The notes under the pieces were generated by a model. That model was not told the DNA's origin and did not search any database. It saw only the letters and a list, made by a program, of their open reading frames with translations. A stretch of DNA of 64,000 bases from Streptomyces resistomycificus (GTDB lineage Bacteria; Actinomycetota; Actinomycetes; Streptomycetales; Streptomycetaceae). A program made the translations under genes and the position numbers. The stretch spans positions 96,383 to 160,382 of the forward strand of contig NZ_KQ949002.1 in NCBI RefSeq assembly GCF_001514265.1, read 5' to 3'. Positions 51,053-60,129 of the stretch are shown piece after piece. How positions within the stretch are numbered: the stretch's first letter is position 1; the number at the start of each line of letters is the position of its first letter.

Positions 51053-51823
51053 TCAGCCCTGGTACGGCTGGGCCGCTCCCCAGTTCCACTTCGGCACCGG
51101 CTGCTCGGCCGGCGGCTTGGCGTCCGGGCCGGAGAAGTGCACGGCCAGCCGCGTGCCCCACTCCACGTAGGCGAGGAACGCGGAACGGAACTCGGCGTCC
51201 GTCGGCAGCCCCGCCTCGTCCGCCGCGTCCTGGATGAGGTTCACCCAGCGCCGGCGCTGCGGCTCGGTGATCCCCCGTCCCATGTGCTTGGCGACCATGT
51301 GGCCGTGCCCGCCCTGCGTCTCGGAGTAGGCGGGCGGACCGCCGAACACCTCGGCGAGCCAGAGCGCCACATGCTCGGCGTGCTCGGGGTCGAGCCCCGC
51401 GAAGAGGGGGGCGAGGAGGTCGTCCGTGACGACCTTCTCGTAGAACACCGACGTCAGCCGGGCGAAGGACTCCGCGCCGCCCGCCCACTCGTACAGCGTG
51501 GGGACGGCGGAGCCGGTGCCGCGCACGGTGGTCGGCTTGTAGTGGCGCATCTCGTCGATGTACGGGATGAACGGCCGGATCTCGGCCAGGAAGTCGGGAA
51601 ACAGCTCCGACCCGCGGAAGCCTTCGAGGTGATCCTCGGTCGACGTCCAGAGGACGCGCAGGACGTAGTGCTCGAAGTCCTCCTCGCAGCGCGCCAGCTC
51701 GTATCCGACGCACTGCGGTGCCGCGGCCAGCAGGGCGGCGGCCTTGGTGTAGGCGGACAGGAACTCCGCGGACTGCTCCTCGGGGATGCGGTACCGGATG
51801 TATTCGACGGTCTCTGCGGTCAT
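51053..51823 (-). CDS. Fusion of antibiotic-biosynthesis-monooxygenase (ABM) domain and group II truncated haemoglobin
   Basis: The 256-aa protein joins two folds. Residues about 1-100 form an ABM ferredoxin-like domain (VEYIRYRIPEEQSAEFLSAYTKAAALLAAAPQCVGYEL, then HYVLRVLWTSTEDHLEGFRGSELF). Residues about 108-235 form a truncated haemoglobin: LYEWAGGAESFARLTSVFYEKV, then APLFAGLDPEHAEHVALWLAEVFGGPPAYSE, GGHGHMVAKHMGRGITEPQRRRWVNLIQDAADEAG, where the His in VAKH or nearby binds haem iron. Such enzymes may detoxify NO or reactive oxygen, with ABM perhaps a haem or quinone-acting partner. Confidence 0.87.
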   Translation of the reverse strand: MTAETVEYIRYRIPEEQSAEFLSAYTKAAALLAAAPQCVGYELARCEEDFEHYVLRVLWTSTEDHLEGFRGSELFPDFLAEIRPFIPYIDEMRHYKPTTVRGTGSAVPTLYEWAGGAESFARLTSVFYEKVVTDDLLAPLFAGLDPEHAEHVALWLAEVFGGPPAYSETQGGHGHMVAKHMGRGITEPQRRRWVNLIQDAADEAGLPTDAEFRSAFLAYVEWGTRLAVHFSGPDAKPPAEQPVPKWNWGAAQPYQG

Positions 51824-51844
51824 ACGCCCACACAACACGAAAGA

Positions 51845-51871
51845 CCTGCCGGAAGCAGTGCCTCCGGCAGG
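51845..51871 (-). terminator. Terminator of the S8 protease gene
   Basis: Nine-bp arms CCTGCCGGA / TCCGGCAGG with a 9-nt loop; read on the minus strand the stem is followed by TCTTTCG. It lies 32 nt beyond the protease stop and just upstream of the haemoglobin gene. Confidence 0.75.
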
Positions 51872-51902
51872 CCTTTCACTCAGCGCTCAACGCACCTGGG
51901 GG

Positions 51903-54900
51903 TTACTTCCCGTAGTAGGCGTTGTAGATCGAGACCGTCGACTTGTTGCCCTTCTTGTCGGCGATCTTGGCGTGGAAGGAGATGGCCTTGCCCTTCGCCG
52001 GGTTCTTCACGGTGATCTTGCCGTTCGAGACGGTGACCTTCTTCCAGGTCTTGCCGTAGTCGTACGACACGTACACCGCGAGCGACTTCAGGTTGGAGCC
52101 CTTGGCCGCGCCCTCGACGGTCACCGGGATCTTGACCGTCTTGTCGGCCGCGACCTTGCTGTCCAGACCCGTGGTCGCGCCGAAGCGAGCCATGGAGGCG
52201 GGCAGCTTGGCCATGTCGGCCGTCTTCTTGGAGCGGAACGTCCAGCTGGCGTCGATGCGGGTGGAGGCCGCCGCGACCTTGACGCTGCGCTTGACCGACG
52301 TGGTCAGCTTGTACTCGGCGCTGGCCGAGGGAACCTTGAACTGCTTCTCACCGAACAGCGGGTCGTCGTGGGTGCCGACCTTGGTGCCGTTGCGGTAGAG
52401 GGTCGTGGCGACCGAGGAGAACACCGAGGAACCCGCGTGCGTCTTGCCGTCGGCGAACAGCGGAAGCATCCCGTAGATGTCGTTGCCTTCACGGTAGAGA
52501 CCGAAGTCCGCGTTCAGGTGCGGGCCGAAGACCGCCGTGTTGAAGGTCTTCGAGTAGCTCTGGCCGGCCTTGAAGGTCTGGGCGGCGCCGAGGACGTAGT
52601 ACGCCTCGCTGAGCGGGAAGCCATCCGGGTCGACGCCACCGTACTGCTCGAAGGACATCTCCCACTTCACACCGGACGCGGTGGACAGGTGGAGGGTGCG
52701 GGTGCCGGGCAGCGTCTGTGGGAAGCCGATCGCGCTGGCGCCGGAGGTGCCGGGCAGCCAGCCCAGGGCGTTGAGCGCACCCTTCTTGCCGCTCGCCGCG
52801 GCGCCCATGCCGACCTTGACCTTGGCCAGTTCGCTCGCCTTGTAGTGCTTGGTGTAGCCGGTGGCGAGCTGCTTCACCTTGGAGCCGGCGACGGTGTTGT
52901 ACTCCTCGTCGGCGCCCTTGACCCAGTGGCCGTCCCACTGCTGGCTCAGCGAGCCGTCGGTGACCTGCGGACCGAGGTGCGCGGTGCGGAAGCCCTCGTA
53001 CGAGTCCAGCCACCAGCCGAAGGTCCAGCCGGAGTCAGCCGTCTCGACCGTGTAGGACGGGGAGGCGAACTCGGACTTCGCGGCCGCGTCCGGCACGGTG
53101 ATGTCGACCGGCTTGGCCTTGCGCGCGTCCACCGTGATCGTGGTGTTCTTGGTGACGTTCAGCTTCGGCTGGGCGATCCAGTCTGCGCCCTTGGTGGCGT
53201 CATTCGGGTCCACGAAGAACGTGGAGTTGAAGATGTAGGAACCCTTGGGCACGCGAGCCGTGACGGTGCCGTCCGCGTCGTACGGCGTGTACCACTTGTC
53301 CTTGCCGAGGCCGGAGACACCGCTCAGGTGGGTGCCGTACTCCTTGGCCGGCTTGCCCTCACGGTCGATGAACTTCAGCGTGACGTCGTACGACTCGATC
53401 TCCCGCTGCACCGCCGCCGCCGTGCGGACGGTCTGGCCGCCGCCCGTCGCGGTCACGTACGCCGAGTACGCGCCGTCCAGGGTGCCGCCCAGCTTGGTGT
53501 TGACCGTCAGCGGGACGGACGCCTTGCCGCCCGCCGGGACCGTCACCGAGGTGGCGCCCAGCTTGAAGAAGCCGGCCGGGGCGGCCTGGCCCTTCGGGTT
53601 GGTGGCGGTCGACGTCAGCTTCAGCGTGACGTCGGTGGTACCGAGGTTGCGGTACGTGACCTGCTCGGTGGCCGGCTTGTCGTCGGTGTGCGGCCACTGC
53701 TGGATGCCGAAGCTGACCGAGGACGGGTCGGCGATCACCGTCTGCTTGACGGCCTTGTCGACCTGGATGCGGCCCGAGCCCTGCTGGAACGGCGTGTACT
53801 TGCCGCCCTTCGTGGAGGCCGTGAGCGCGCCCTTGAGCTCGGCGTACGTCCACTCCGGGTGCTGCTGCTTGAGGATCGCCGCCGCGCCCGCGACGTGCGG
53901 GGTCGCCATCGACGTACCGGAGATCGTCATGTAGCCGGCCGGCTTCTCGCCGACCTCCGCCGCGATCTGGTTACCCGGGGCCGAGGCCGCGGTGATGTCC
54001 ACGCCGGGGGCGGTCACGTCGGGCTTGAGGGCGCCGTCGAGGCCGGGGCCGGTGCTGGAGAAGGAGGCCAGCTTGTCCTTGTCGTCGACCGCGCCGACGG
54101 TCAGGGCGGAGGCCGCGCTGCCCGGCGAACCGATGGTCTGGTCGCCGAAGTCGCCCTCGTTGCCGGCCGCGATGGCGAAGAGGATGCCCTTCTCGGCGGA
54201 CAGCTTGTTGACCGCCGCCTCCAGCGGGTCGATCTCCGGGGTGTCCATGCCGCCGAGGCTGAGGTTGACGACGTCGGCGCCCTCCGCGGCCGCCCACTCC
54301 ATGCCGGCGAGGATGCCGGAGTCGTCACCGAAGCCGTCGTCGCTGAGCACCTTGCCGTTGAGCAGCGTCGCGCCCGGGGCCACGCCCTTGTACTTGCCGC
54401 CGGACTTCGCGCCGCTGCCGGCCGCGATGGAGGCGACGTGGGTGCCGTGGCCGACCTTGTCGGTGGCGTCGGCGGAGGTGGAGAAGTTCTTCTCCGCGAC
54501 CACCTGGCCCTTGAGGTCCGGGTGGGTGCCGTCGACACCGGTGTCCAGGACGGCGATCTTCACGCCCTTGCCGTCGTAGCCGGCCGCCCACGCCTTGGGG
54601 GCGCCGATCTGCGGCACGGACTTGTCGAGGCTGGCCTTGCGGACGCCGTCGAGCCAGACGTGCGCGATGCCGGAGGCCGTCTTGTCGCCGTTGGTGACCG
54701 CGTCCCACAGCTCGGGCGCGTCCTGCTTCGGCGTCTGGATCGCGTCCGCGTTCAGGGAGTTCAGGCTGCGGCGGAGCTTGCCCGCGTCACGGACGTCCGC
54801 CTTGGTGGTGGCCGCGCTGCCCTTGTAGCCGACGATCACCTTCAGTCCCTGCTTCTGGGACTTGCGGGTGGTGGCCTTGTTCAGCTCGGTGATGTCGAAC

Positions 54901-55229
54901 AGGCGCTGGTCGAGCTTGCCTCCGGCGACCAGGCGGGCGACGTCGGCCGGGATCACGAAGGTGTGGCCGGCGGCCTTGCGGAGCTCGACGGGTATGTGCT
55001 CGCGGCCCTTCGCCGGCTCCAGGCCCACGACGCGCCCCTTGGCGTCGACGGCGACCCGGTCACCGGTGATCAGGGTGATGCGGTGCTTGGCTTCGGAGCC
55101 CGCCACCTTCGCGGTGGCGGCGATCTGCTCGGCTTCGGCCGACGCCGGGCTGGTCATGCCCGCCGCCAGGGCCACGGCGGCCGCCGTGGCGATCGTGGCC
55201 GCACATGCTCTTTTCACTTGTCTGCGCAA
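51903..55229 (-). CDS. Large secreted S8 (subtilisin-like) serine protease
   Basis: The TTG at 55229 has AAGGGGG just upstream; GTG 55217 is the alternative. The 1108-aa precursor has a signal peptide (VKRACAATIATAAAVALAAG...ASA, to about 37), a propeptide (about 40-200), and an S8 domain with Asp229 (VLDTGVDGTHPDL), His261 (VGHGTHVAS) and Ser440 (ISGTSMATPHVAG), all intact. The 600-residue C-terminal part holds beta-rich repeats (QVTYRNLGTTDVTLKL; SVTVPAGGKASVPLTV) and ends with a YDYGKTWKKVTV domain. It is a broad extracellular protease of the type made by streptomycetes in aerial growth or nutrient recycling. Confidence 0.92.
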   Translation of the reverse strand: MRRQVKRACAATIATAAAVALAAGMTSPASAEAEQIAATAKVAGSEAKHRITLITGDRVAVDAKGRVVGLEPAKGREHIPVELRKAAGHTFVIPADVARLVAGGKLDQRLFDITELNKATTRKSQKQGLKVIVGYKGSAATTKADVRDAGKLRRSLNSLNADAIQTPKQDAPELWDAVTNGDKTASGIAHVWLDGVRKASLDKSVPQIGAPKAWAAGYDGKGVKIAVLDTGVDGTHPDLKGQVVAEKNFSTSADATDKVGHGTHVASIAAGSGAKSGGKYKGVAPGATLLNGKVLSDDGFGDDSGILAGMEWAAAEGADVVNLSLGGMDTPEIDPLEAAVNKLSAEKGILFAIAAGNEGDFGDQTIGSPGSAASALTVGAVDDKDKLASFSSTGPGLDGALKPDVTAPGVDITAASAPGNQIAAEVGEKPAGYMTISGTSMATPHVAGAAAILKQQHPEWTYAELKGALTASTKGGKYTPFQQGSGRIQVDKAVKQTVIADPSSVSFGIQQWPHTDDKPATEQVTYRNLGTTDVTLKLTSTATNPKGQAAPAGFFKLGATSVTVPAGGKASVPLTVNTKLGGTLDGAYSAYVTATGGGQTVRTAAAVQREIESYDVTLKFIDREGKPAKEYGTHLSGVSGLGKDKWYTPYDADGTVTARVPKGSYIFNSTFFVDPNDATKGADWIAQPKLNVTKNTTITVDARKAKPVDITVPDAAAKSEFASPSYTVETADSGWTFGWWLDSYEGFRTAHLGPQVTDGSLSQQWDGHWVKGADEEYNTVAGSKVKQLATGYTKHYKASELAKVKVGMGAAASGKKGALNALGWLPGTSGASAIGFPQTLPGTRTLHLSTASGVKWEMSFEQYGGVDPDGFPLSEAYYVLGAAQTFKAGQSYSKTFNTAVFGPHLNADFGLYREGNDIYGMLPLFADGKTHAGSSVFSSVATTLYRNGTKVGTHDDPLFGEKQFKVPSASAEYKLTTSVKRSVKVAAASTRIDASWTFRSKKTADMAKLPASMARFGATTGLDSKVAADKTVKIPVTVEGAAKGSNLKSLAVYVSYDYGKTWKKVTVSNGKITVKNPAKGKAISFHAKIADKKGNKSTVSIYNAYYGK

Positions 55230-55338
55230 GTTTCCCCCTTGCAGAAGTACCGGGTGAATTCCCCGTTCACCCGGCCGGGGGGCCATCTCGCACACATGCG
55301 CGTGCGCCCCCCGGACCACGCAGTATGCCGGGGGGTGA

Positions 55339-55366
55339 TCAGGCACCTCAATAGACAGGTGCCTGA
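55339..55366. repeat. Perfect 10-bp inverted repeat upstream of the protease gene
   Basis: TCAGGCACCT and AGGTGCCTGA with an 8-nt AT-rich spacer lie 92 nt past the stop of the ABC ATPase and 110 nt before the protease start, both on the minus strand. It could terminate the ABC operon or be an operator for the protease. Confidence 0.7.
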
Positions 55367-55457
55367 CATGCTTCTCTGTTACACGATCGTCGGGTAAGCG
55401 CGCGTCTTTGGCCGTCGCAAATGCGCCTGCGCCCCTGAGTACGCCCCAACTCGCATG

Positions 55458-56141
55458 CTATGAAGCGGCGTTCTCCTTCACCGTGATCTTTCCTTTGCGG
55501 ATGGTCACCAGCCGCGGCGCCTTCTTCGCGAGGGAGGAGTCGTGGGTGACCATGATGAAGGTCAGTCCGAGCTCCTTCCACATGGTCTCGAGTACGTCCA
55601 TGATCTCGTCGCGCATCGATTCGTCGAGGTTGCCGGTGGGCTCGTCGGCCAGCAGCACCTTCGGCTGCTTCACCAGAGCGCGGGCGATGGCGACGCGCTG
55701 CTGCTGGCCGCCGGACATCTCGTCCGGCAGATGTCCGAGCCGCTCGCCCAGACCGACCGACCTCAGGGCCTCGACGGCCCGTTCACGCCGCTCCTTCACC
55801 TTCACGCCGAGCGGTACGAGGGCGGTCTCGACGTTCTCCTGGGCGGTGAGCGTCGGGATCAGGTTGAAGCTCTGGAAGACGAAGCCGATGTTCTCGCTGC
55901 GCACCTTGGTCAGCCGTGCCTCGGACAGCCTGGCCATGTCGGTGCCGTCGAGCACGACCTCACCCGAGGTCGGCCGGTCGAGGCCGCCGAGCATCTGCAG
56001 CAGCGTGGACTTGCCGCCGCCGGTGGGGCCCTGGATCACGAGCCGGTCGCCGTCGGCGATCGTGAGGTCCACGCCGTCGAGGGCGTGGACGCTCTCCTTG
56101 CCTCGGGTGTAGCGCTTGGTGACGCCTCTGAGTTCGTACAT
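55458..56141 (-). CDS. MacB/LolD-type ABC transporter ATPase
   Basis: The 227-aa ATPase has Walker A GPTGGGKSTL, signature MSGGQQQRVAIARAL, Walker B VLLADEPTGNLD and H-loop MVTHDSS, and the LolD/MacB feature SFNLIPTLTAQENVETAL. ATG 56141 has AGGAG 8 nt upstream. It works with the upstream FtsX-like permease, 44 nt away. These pairs move no soluble substrate but push lipoproteins, peptides or cell-wall enzymes by mechanotransmission. Confidence 0.93.
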   Translation of the reverse strand: MYELRGVTKRYTRGKESVHALDGVDLTIADGDRLVIQGPTGGGKSTLLQMLGGLDRPTSGEVVLDGTDMARLSEARLTKVRSENIGFVFQSFNLIPTLTAQENVETALVPLGVKVKERRERAVEALRSVGLGERLGHLPDEMSGGQQQRVAIARALVKQPKVLLADEPTGNLDESMRDEIMDVLETMWKELGLTFIMVTHDSSLAKKAPRLVTIRKGKITVKENAAS

Positions 56142-56185
56142 GGGAACAACTCCTGTGTGGTGTTGGCGAGTTGGGGGCGCGCCTG

Positions 56186-57661
56186 TTACTCGACGCGGCG
56201 CAGCGCATCCGCCGGCCGCAGCCGGGAGGCCCGCCATCCGCCGAACGCGCCGGCGATCAGACCGCCCGCGACCGCGAGCCCGACCGCGACACCGATGGTC
56301 GTCAGGCTGACGGGTGCGGTGAGCGCGACGTCGAGGGTCCTGGAGGCGGTCTGCCGGGCGCCGCCGAACCCACCCCCGCCGGGGCCGCCGCCGAAGCCGC
56401 CACCCCCGCCCGTACCGCCGCCGCCCAACTGGGCCTGGAGCGTGGGACTGACCGCCGTGACGACGTACGCGCCCGCCAGGCCCAGCCCGATGCCCAGCGC
56501 ACCGCCGACCAGGCCGTTGACCATCGCCTCGCCGACGACCTGTCGGGTCACCCGCCCCGACTTCCAGCCGAGCGCCTTCAGCGTGCCGAACTCTCGCACC
56601 CGGCGGGAGACCGCCGAGGAGGTCAGCAGGCCGGCGACCAGGAACGCGGCGATGAGCACCGCGATCGACAGCCACTTGCCGACGCTGGTGGCGAGGTCGG
56701 AGGCGGTGGACAGGGAGCCGGAGACGGTGTCCGCGAGGTCCGCGGAGGTCGTCACCGTCGTACCCGAGATGTTCTTCTGGATCTCCGACTTGACGCCGTC
56801 GATCTTCTGGGAGTCGGTCGCCTTGACGTAGATCGTGGTGACCTTGTTCTCGGAGTCGCTGATCGTCTGCGCCTGCTTGAGCGGGATGTACAGGTTGGCG
56901 GCCGCGTCACCGCTGTCGGCCGTGGCGACGCCGATCACCTTGTACTTGACGCTCTTGACGGTGACGGTGCTGCCGACCTTGAGCTTCTTCTCCTTGGCGT
57001 ACGCCGAGTCGACGACGGCGACCTTGGCGTCGGACTCCGACGTCCTGAACGTACGACCGCTGGTGATCTTCGAGGAGGTCAGCGGACCGAGGGCCGGTTC
57101 GGTGACGTCGGTGCCGAACACGGAGTAGCTGTTGACGTCGAAGTTCGCACCGCCACCCTGCACTTCGCCCTGGGGCCGGCCGTTGCCGCCGCCCTGTCCG
57201 CCGGGGGCGTCCTGCCCGCTCCCGCCCTCGCCGTTCTGCTGGAACCGGCCGCGGGTGAACTCGCCGTCGACCTTGATGACCCGCAGGCTGAGGCCGCCCA
57301 CCGCCTCCGAGACGTCGGTCTGCTCGCCGACCTCGGTGACGGTCGCGGTGGAGAGGGTCTGGAAGCCCTGCACCATCACGCGGTCGCTGCTCTGCGCCTG
57401 CCCGGAGTCGTCGTCCTGGGCGTCGAACCTGAAGCGCGGACGCTCGGAGGCGTCCGCCTGCGGCTGGGCCGCCTTGGTGACGGTCATGTCCGTGCCCAGT
57501 CCGTAGAGGGACTGGAGGACCTTGTCCTGGGCCTTGCCCATGCCGGCGGACACGGAGTTGACCACGATGACCAGCGCGATGCCGAGCGCGAGCCCGGAGG
57601 CGACGACGAGTGCCGCTTTTCTGCGGCGGCGCAGCTCGCGCCTCAGGTAGGTGAAGAACAT
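56186..57661 (-). CDS. FtsX/MacB-like ABC permease with Gly-rich loop
   Basis: The 491-aa protein has one N-terminal helix (ALVVASGLALGIALVIVVNSV), a 270-residue extracytoplasmic domain (containing a low-complexity GGSGQDAPGGQGGGNGRPQG stretch), and three C-terminal helices with the FtsX signature SRRVREFGTLKALGWKSGRVTRQVVGEA. Between helices 3 and 4 lies a second very Gly-rich segment (GGGGTGGGGGFGGGPGGGG). It is the MacB-type partner of the ATPase. Substrate not predictable. Confidence 0.9.
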   Translation of the reverse strand: MFFTYLRRELRRRRKAALVVASGLALGIALVIVVNSVSAGMGKAQDKVLQSLYGLGTDMTVTKAAQPQADASERPRFRFDAQDDDSGQAQSSDRVMVQGFQTLSTATVTEVGEQTDVSEAVGGLSLRVIKVDGEFTRGRFQQNGEGGSGQDAPGGQGGGNGRPQGEVQGGGANFDVNSYSVFGTDVTEPALGPLTSSKITSGRTFRTSESDAKVAVVDSAYAKEKKLKVGSTVTVKSVKYKVIGVATADSGDAAANLYIPLKQAQTISDSENKVTTIYVKATDSQKIDGVKSEIQKNISGTTVTTSADLADTVSGSLSTASDLATSVGKWLSIAVLIAAFLVAGLLTSSAVSRRVREFGTLKALGWKSGRVTRQVVGEAMVNGLVGGALGIGLGLAGAYVVTAVSPTLQAQLGGGGTGGGGGFGGGPGGGGFGGARQTASRTLDVALTAPVSLTTIGVAVGLAVAGGLIAGAFGGWRASRLRPADALRRVE

Positions 57662-57746
57662 GGCCGCAAGTTAGGTACGGCGCGTGATGAAGGGATAAGC
57701 CCGGAATAAGAGATGCATGAGAAGGCTGTGGACGCCCCCAAAAACA

Positions 57747-57774
57747 CCGGTGCCGCCCCTGGGGGCGGCACCGG
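57747..57774 (-). terminator. Intrinsic terminator of the L,D-transpeptidase gene
   Basis: A 13-bp perfect stem CCGGTGCCGCCCC / GGGGCGGCACCGG; on the minus strand it is followed by TGTTTTTGG, a U-rich tail. It lies 29 nt past the stop at 57803. Confidence 0.9.
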
Positions 57775-57802
57775 AAAGCTGTGAGTCGCGGAGGAAAAGG
57801 CG

Positions 57803-59053
57803 TCAGACCGCCGAACCGGCCTTCCAGTCGGCCCAGCTCATGTTCCAGCCGTTGAGGCCGTTGTCCGGGGCGACGGTCTTGTCGCCGGTGTTCTGGACGA
57901 CCACCACGTCACCGAGGATCGAGTTGTTGTACATCCACGCGGCGGGCGTGTTCGGGTCGTTGGCGCCCTTGGTGTCCGACAGGCCCACGCAGCCGTGGCT
58001 GGTGTTCACGCTGCCGAAGATGGACTTGGCGCCCCAGTAGTTGCCGTGCATGAAGGTGCCGGAGCTCGTCAGACGGATGGCGTGCGGGACGTCCTTGATG
58101 TCGTACTCGCCCTTGCCGTCGTCGTCGGTGAAGCCCACGGTCGCGCCGTTCATGCGCGTCTCCTTGAACTTCTCCGACATCACCATGATGCCTTCGTAGG
58201 TCTTGTTGTCGGGCGAACCGGCCGAGATCGGGATGGTCTTGACGGTCTTGCCGTCCTGCGTGACCTTCATCTGCTTGGTCTTCGCGTCGACGTAGGAGAC
58301 CTGGTTGCGGCCGATCTTGAAGGTGACCGTCTTCTGCTGGACGCCGTAGACGCCGTCCGCGCCCTCCACGCCGTCGAGCGCCAGCTTCAGCGTGACGGTG
58401 GAGTTCTCCTGCCAGTACTCGTCGGGCCGGCAGTCCATGCGGTTGGCGTTGAACCAGTGACAGACGACTTCCTGGCCGCTGGTGGTGGAGACGGTGATGC
58501 CCTTCTGGACGGCCGCCTTGTTGGTGATCGCCTTGTCGAAGTTGAGCGACACCGGCATGCCCACGCCGACGGTGGTGCCGTCGTCCGGCGTGAAGGTGCC
58601 GATGAAGCTGTTGGCCGGGGAGACCGTGGTGAACGAGGCGTTCTCGTGGGCGACCCGCCCGTCGGAGTCCTTGGCCTCGGCCGTCAGCTTGTAGGTGGTC
58701 GAACGCTCCAGCTGGGTGCTCGGCTTCCAGCTGGTCTTGTCCGCGGATATCGCGCCGCTGACCTCGGTGCCGTCGGAGGTCGTCATCGAGACGTCCGTGA
58801 GCGTGCCCTTGCTCACGGTGACCGCGGCGGAGTTGTTGATGGAGGCGTTGTCCGAGCCGTCCTTGGGCGTGATCTTGATCTGCGCCTCGGACGCCTTCTT
58901 CGCCGCGGCCTCGTCGACCTTGGCCTGTGAGGTGTCACCGCCGCCACTGCCGGAGGCGTTGTCGTCGCCACCGGAACACGCCGAGAGCACCAGCACACCG
59001 CCGAGCAGTGCGGACGCGACCGTCAGGCCCCTGCGCCGCCCACTGTTGGTCAT
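57803..59053 (-). CDS. L,D-transpeptidase lipoprotein (Ig-like domains plus YkuD domain)
   Basis: The 416-aa protein has a lipobox LVLSAC (Cys about 27), two Ig-like beta domains (about 60-275; PKDGSDNASINNSAAVTVSKG, FTPDDGTTVGVGMPVSLNFDKAI) and a catalytic YkuD domain with HGNYWGAKSIFGSVNTSHGCVGLSD, nucleophile Cys355. This matches the actinobacterial LdtMt2-like family that makes 3-3 crosslinks in peptidoglycan. ATG 59053 has GGAGAAG upstream; ATG 59068 is possible. In the motif the usual Arg after SHGC(V/I) is Gly. Confidence 0.93.
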   Translation of the reverse strand: MTNSGRRRGLTVASALLGGVLVLSACSGGDDNASGSGGGDTSQAKVDEAAAKKASEAQIKITPKDGSDNASINNSAAVTVSKGTLTDVSMTTSDGTEVSGAISADKTSWKPSTQLERSTTYKLTAEAKDSDGRVAHENASFTTVSPANSFIGTFTPDDGTTVGVGMPVSLNFDKAITNKAAVQKGITVSTTSGQEVVCHWFNANRMDCRPDEYWQENSTVTLKLALDGVEGADGVYGVQQKTVTFKIGRNQVSYVDAKTKQMKVTQDGKTVKTIPISAGSPDNKTYEGIMVMSEKFKETRMNGATVGFTDDDGKGEYDIKDVPHAIRLTSSGTFMHGNYWGAKSIFGSVNTSHGCVGLSDTKGANDPNTPAAWMYNNSILGDVVVVQNTGDKTVAPDNGLNGWNMSWADWKAGSAV

Positions 59054-59224
59054 CACACGCTTCTCCATCGTCGCCGAATCCCCAGAACCCCGAGAGTCCC
59101 CGTCAAGAACTTCCAACGCTACGACCGGTTCGTCCCGTTCCACATTCTCCGAAGGTGTGGGGCACACCACGTCCGCCGAGGCGAGTGGTGCGGGTGTCGG
59201 CCCGTGCGCCCCATGAGACGACGA

Positions 59225-59252
59225 AACCCCGGACGACGGTTTCCGTCCGGGG
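59225..59252. terminator. Hairpin terminator downstream of the acidic-protein gene
   Basis: Ten-bp arms ACCCCGGACG / CGTCCGGGGT with an 8-nt loop, 22 nt past the stop of the minus-strand gene at 59274. Confidence 0.75.
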
Positions 59253-59273
59253 TCACGATTTCCCCAAGGAACG

Positions 59274-59660
59274 TCAGCCGACCCGCTCGTCCTCGTCGGC
59301 GGCCGCTTCGTCGCCGTCGTATGCGTCGTCCTCGTCGTCTTCTTCGTCGACATCATCCTCGTCGAGGTCCCAGTCAGGCGAATCGGGGTCATGGTCGATC
59401 TGCTCGCTGGACCAGGAGGCCTGGGCGAGCTCGACCCCCGGGATCTCGCTGACCAGGTCGAACGGGTCGACGAGGTACGCGAGGGCCTCCGCGGTGTCCT
59501 CCGTCACAGCGCTCTCGGCGTGTACCCGTTCCTCGGCCGGCATATCGGTGTCGTCCGCGATTCGTGTCAGTGCGGCCTCGGTGACGGCCCCGGAGTCGTC
59601 CACCTCGAGGACAAGCTCGACGCGAAGCCGGACAAAACGTGATGTCTCTGCAGTGCTCAT
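59274..59660 (-). CDS. Conserved protein with very acidic C-terminus
   Basis: The 128-aa product has a mixed N-terminal half (FVRLRVELVLEVDDSGAVTEAALTRIADDTDMPAEERVHAESAV) and a C-terminal third almost all Asp/Glu (DLDEDDVDEEDDEDDAYDGDEA). It is soluble, without signal. Family not recognised; acidic tails of this kind can bind metal or basic proteins. Confidence 0.7.
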   Translation of the reverse strand: MSTAETSRFVRLRVELVLEVDDSGAVTEAALTRIADDTDMPAEERVHAESAVTEDTAEALAYLVDPFDLVSEIPGVELAQASWSSEQIDHDPDSPDWDLDEDDVDEEDDEDDAYDGDEAAADEDERVG

Positions 59661-59769
59661 GCCCGGAGCGTACGACCCCTGCCTCCCGTGACTTTCCCGT
59701 GACCCGCGCCTTTCACTAACATCGCCCCACACGGCCAATTCGCCAGCGCCACAAGGGGATCGATATTCC

Positions 59770-60087
59770 GTGTCATCAGCTCGCCGTCCGTTGCTGACCG
59801 CCACCGCCGCGGGGACCCTTCTGGCTGCCCTGTGGTTCGTCCCGTCCGCCAACGCGACCGGGGACCAGCCGGCCAGAACCGGCCCTTCGCCGACCCCGGC
59901 GTCGCAGGTCACGACCCAGGCACGGGCCACGACCACGGACACCTCCGGCATCACGTCCGAGGGCGCGCAGCTCGCCGACACCGGCAGCTTCGACACCACG
60001 CCGTACGTCGTCGGCGGCACCCTCTTCCTGACGCTGGGCGCCGGGTTCGTCGTCTACTCGGTTCGCCGGGAACGTCTCGGTTTTTGA
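59770..60087 (+). CDS. Small LAxTG cell-wall-anchored protein (class E sortase substrate)
   Basis: The GTG start gives 105 aa: a signal peptide (LLTATAAGTLLAALWFVPSANA), a Thr/Ser/Pro-rich stretch, then the sorting signal LADTG at about 69-73, a hydrophobic helix (VVGGTLFLTLGAGFVVYSV) and basic tail RRERLGF. Streptomyces class E sortases prefer LAxTG. The exposed mature part is only about 40 residues. It faces the acidic-protein gene. Confidence 0.82.
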   Translation: MSSARRPLLTATAAGTLLAALWFVPSANATGDQPARTGPSPTPASQVTTQARATTTDTSGITSEGAQLADTGSFDTTPYVVGGTLFLTLGAGFVVYSVRRERLGF

Positions 60088-60093
60088 ACTCGC

Positions 60094-60123
60094 TTGACGC
60101 GTTCTTCAGAAAACCTTCATAGT
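60094..60123 (+). promoter_or_regulatory. Vegetative promoter, probably giving a leaderless mRNA
   Basis: TTGACG (60094-60099) and CATAGT (60118-60123) are spaced by 18 nt. The ATG of the lipoprotein gene is at 60130, 6 nt beyond the -10, so transcription should begin at or within a base or two of the start codon; no ribosome-binding site is present. Confidence 0.7.
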
Positions 60124-60129
60124 CCGCCC

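Noticed and set aside
51786..55397. A 1203-aa open frame on the plus strand opposite the S8 protease
   Set aside because: Shadow of the protease codons; Arg/Gly/Val/Leu-rich, no motif; the minus strand carries an intact catalytic triad.
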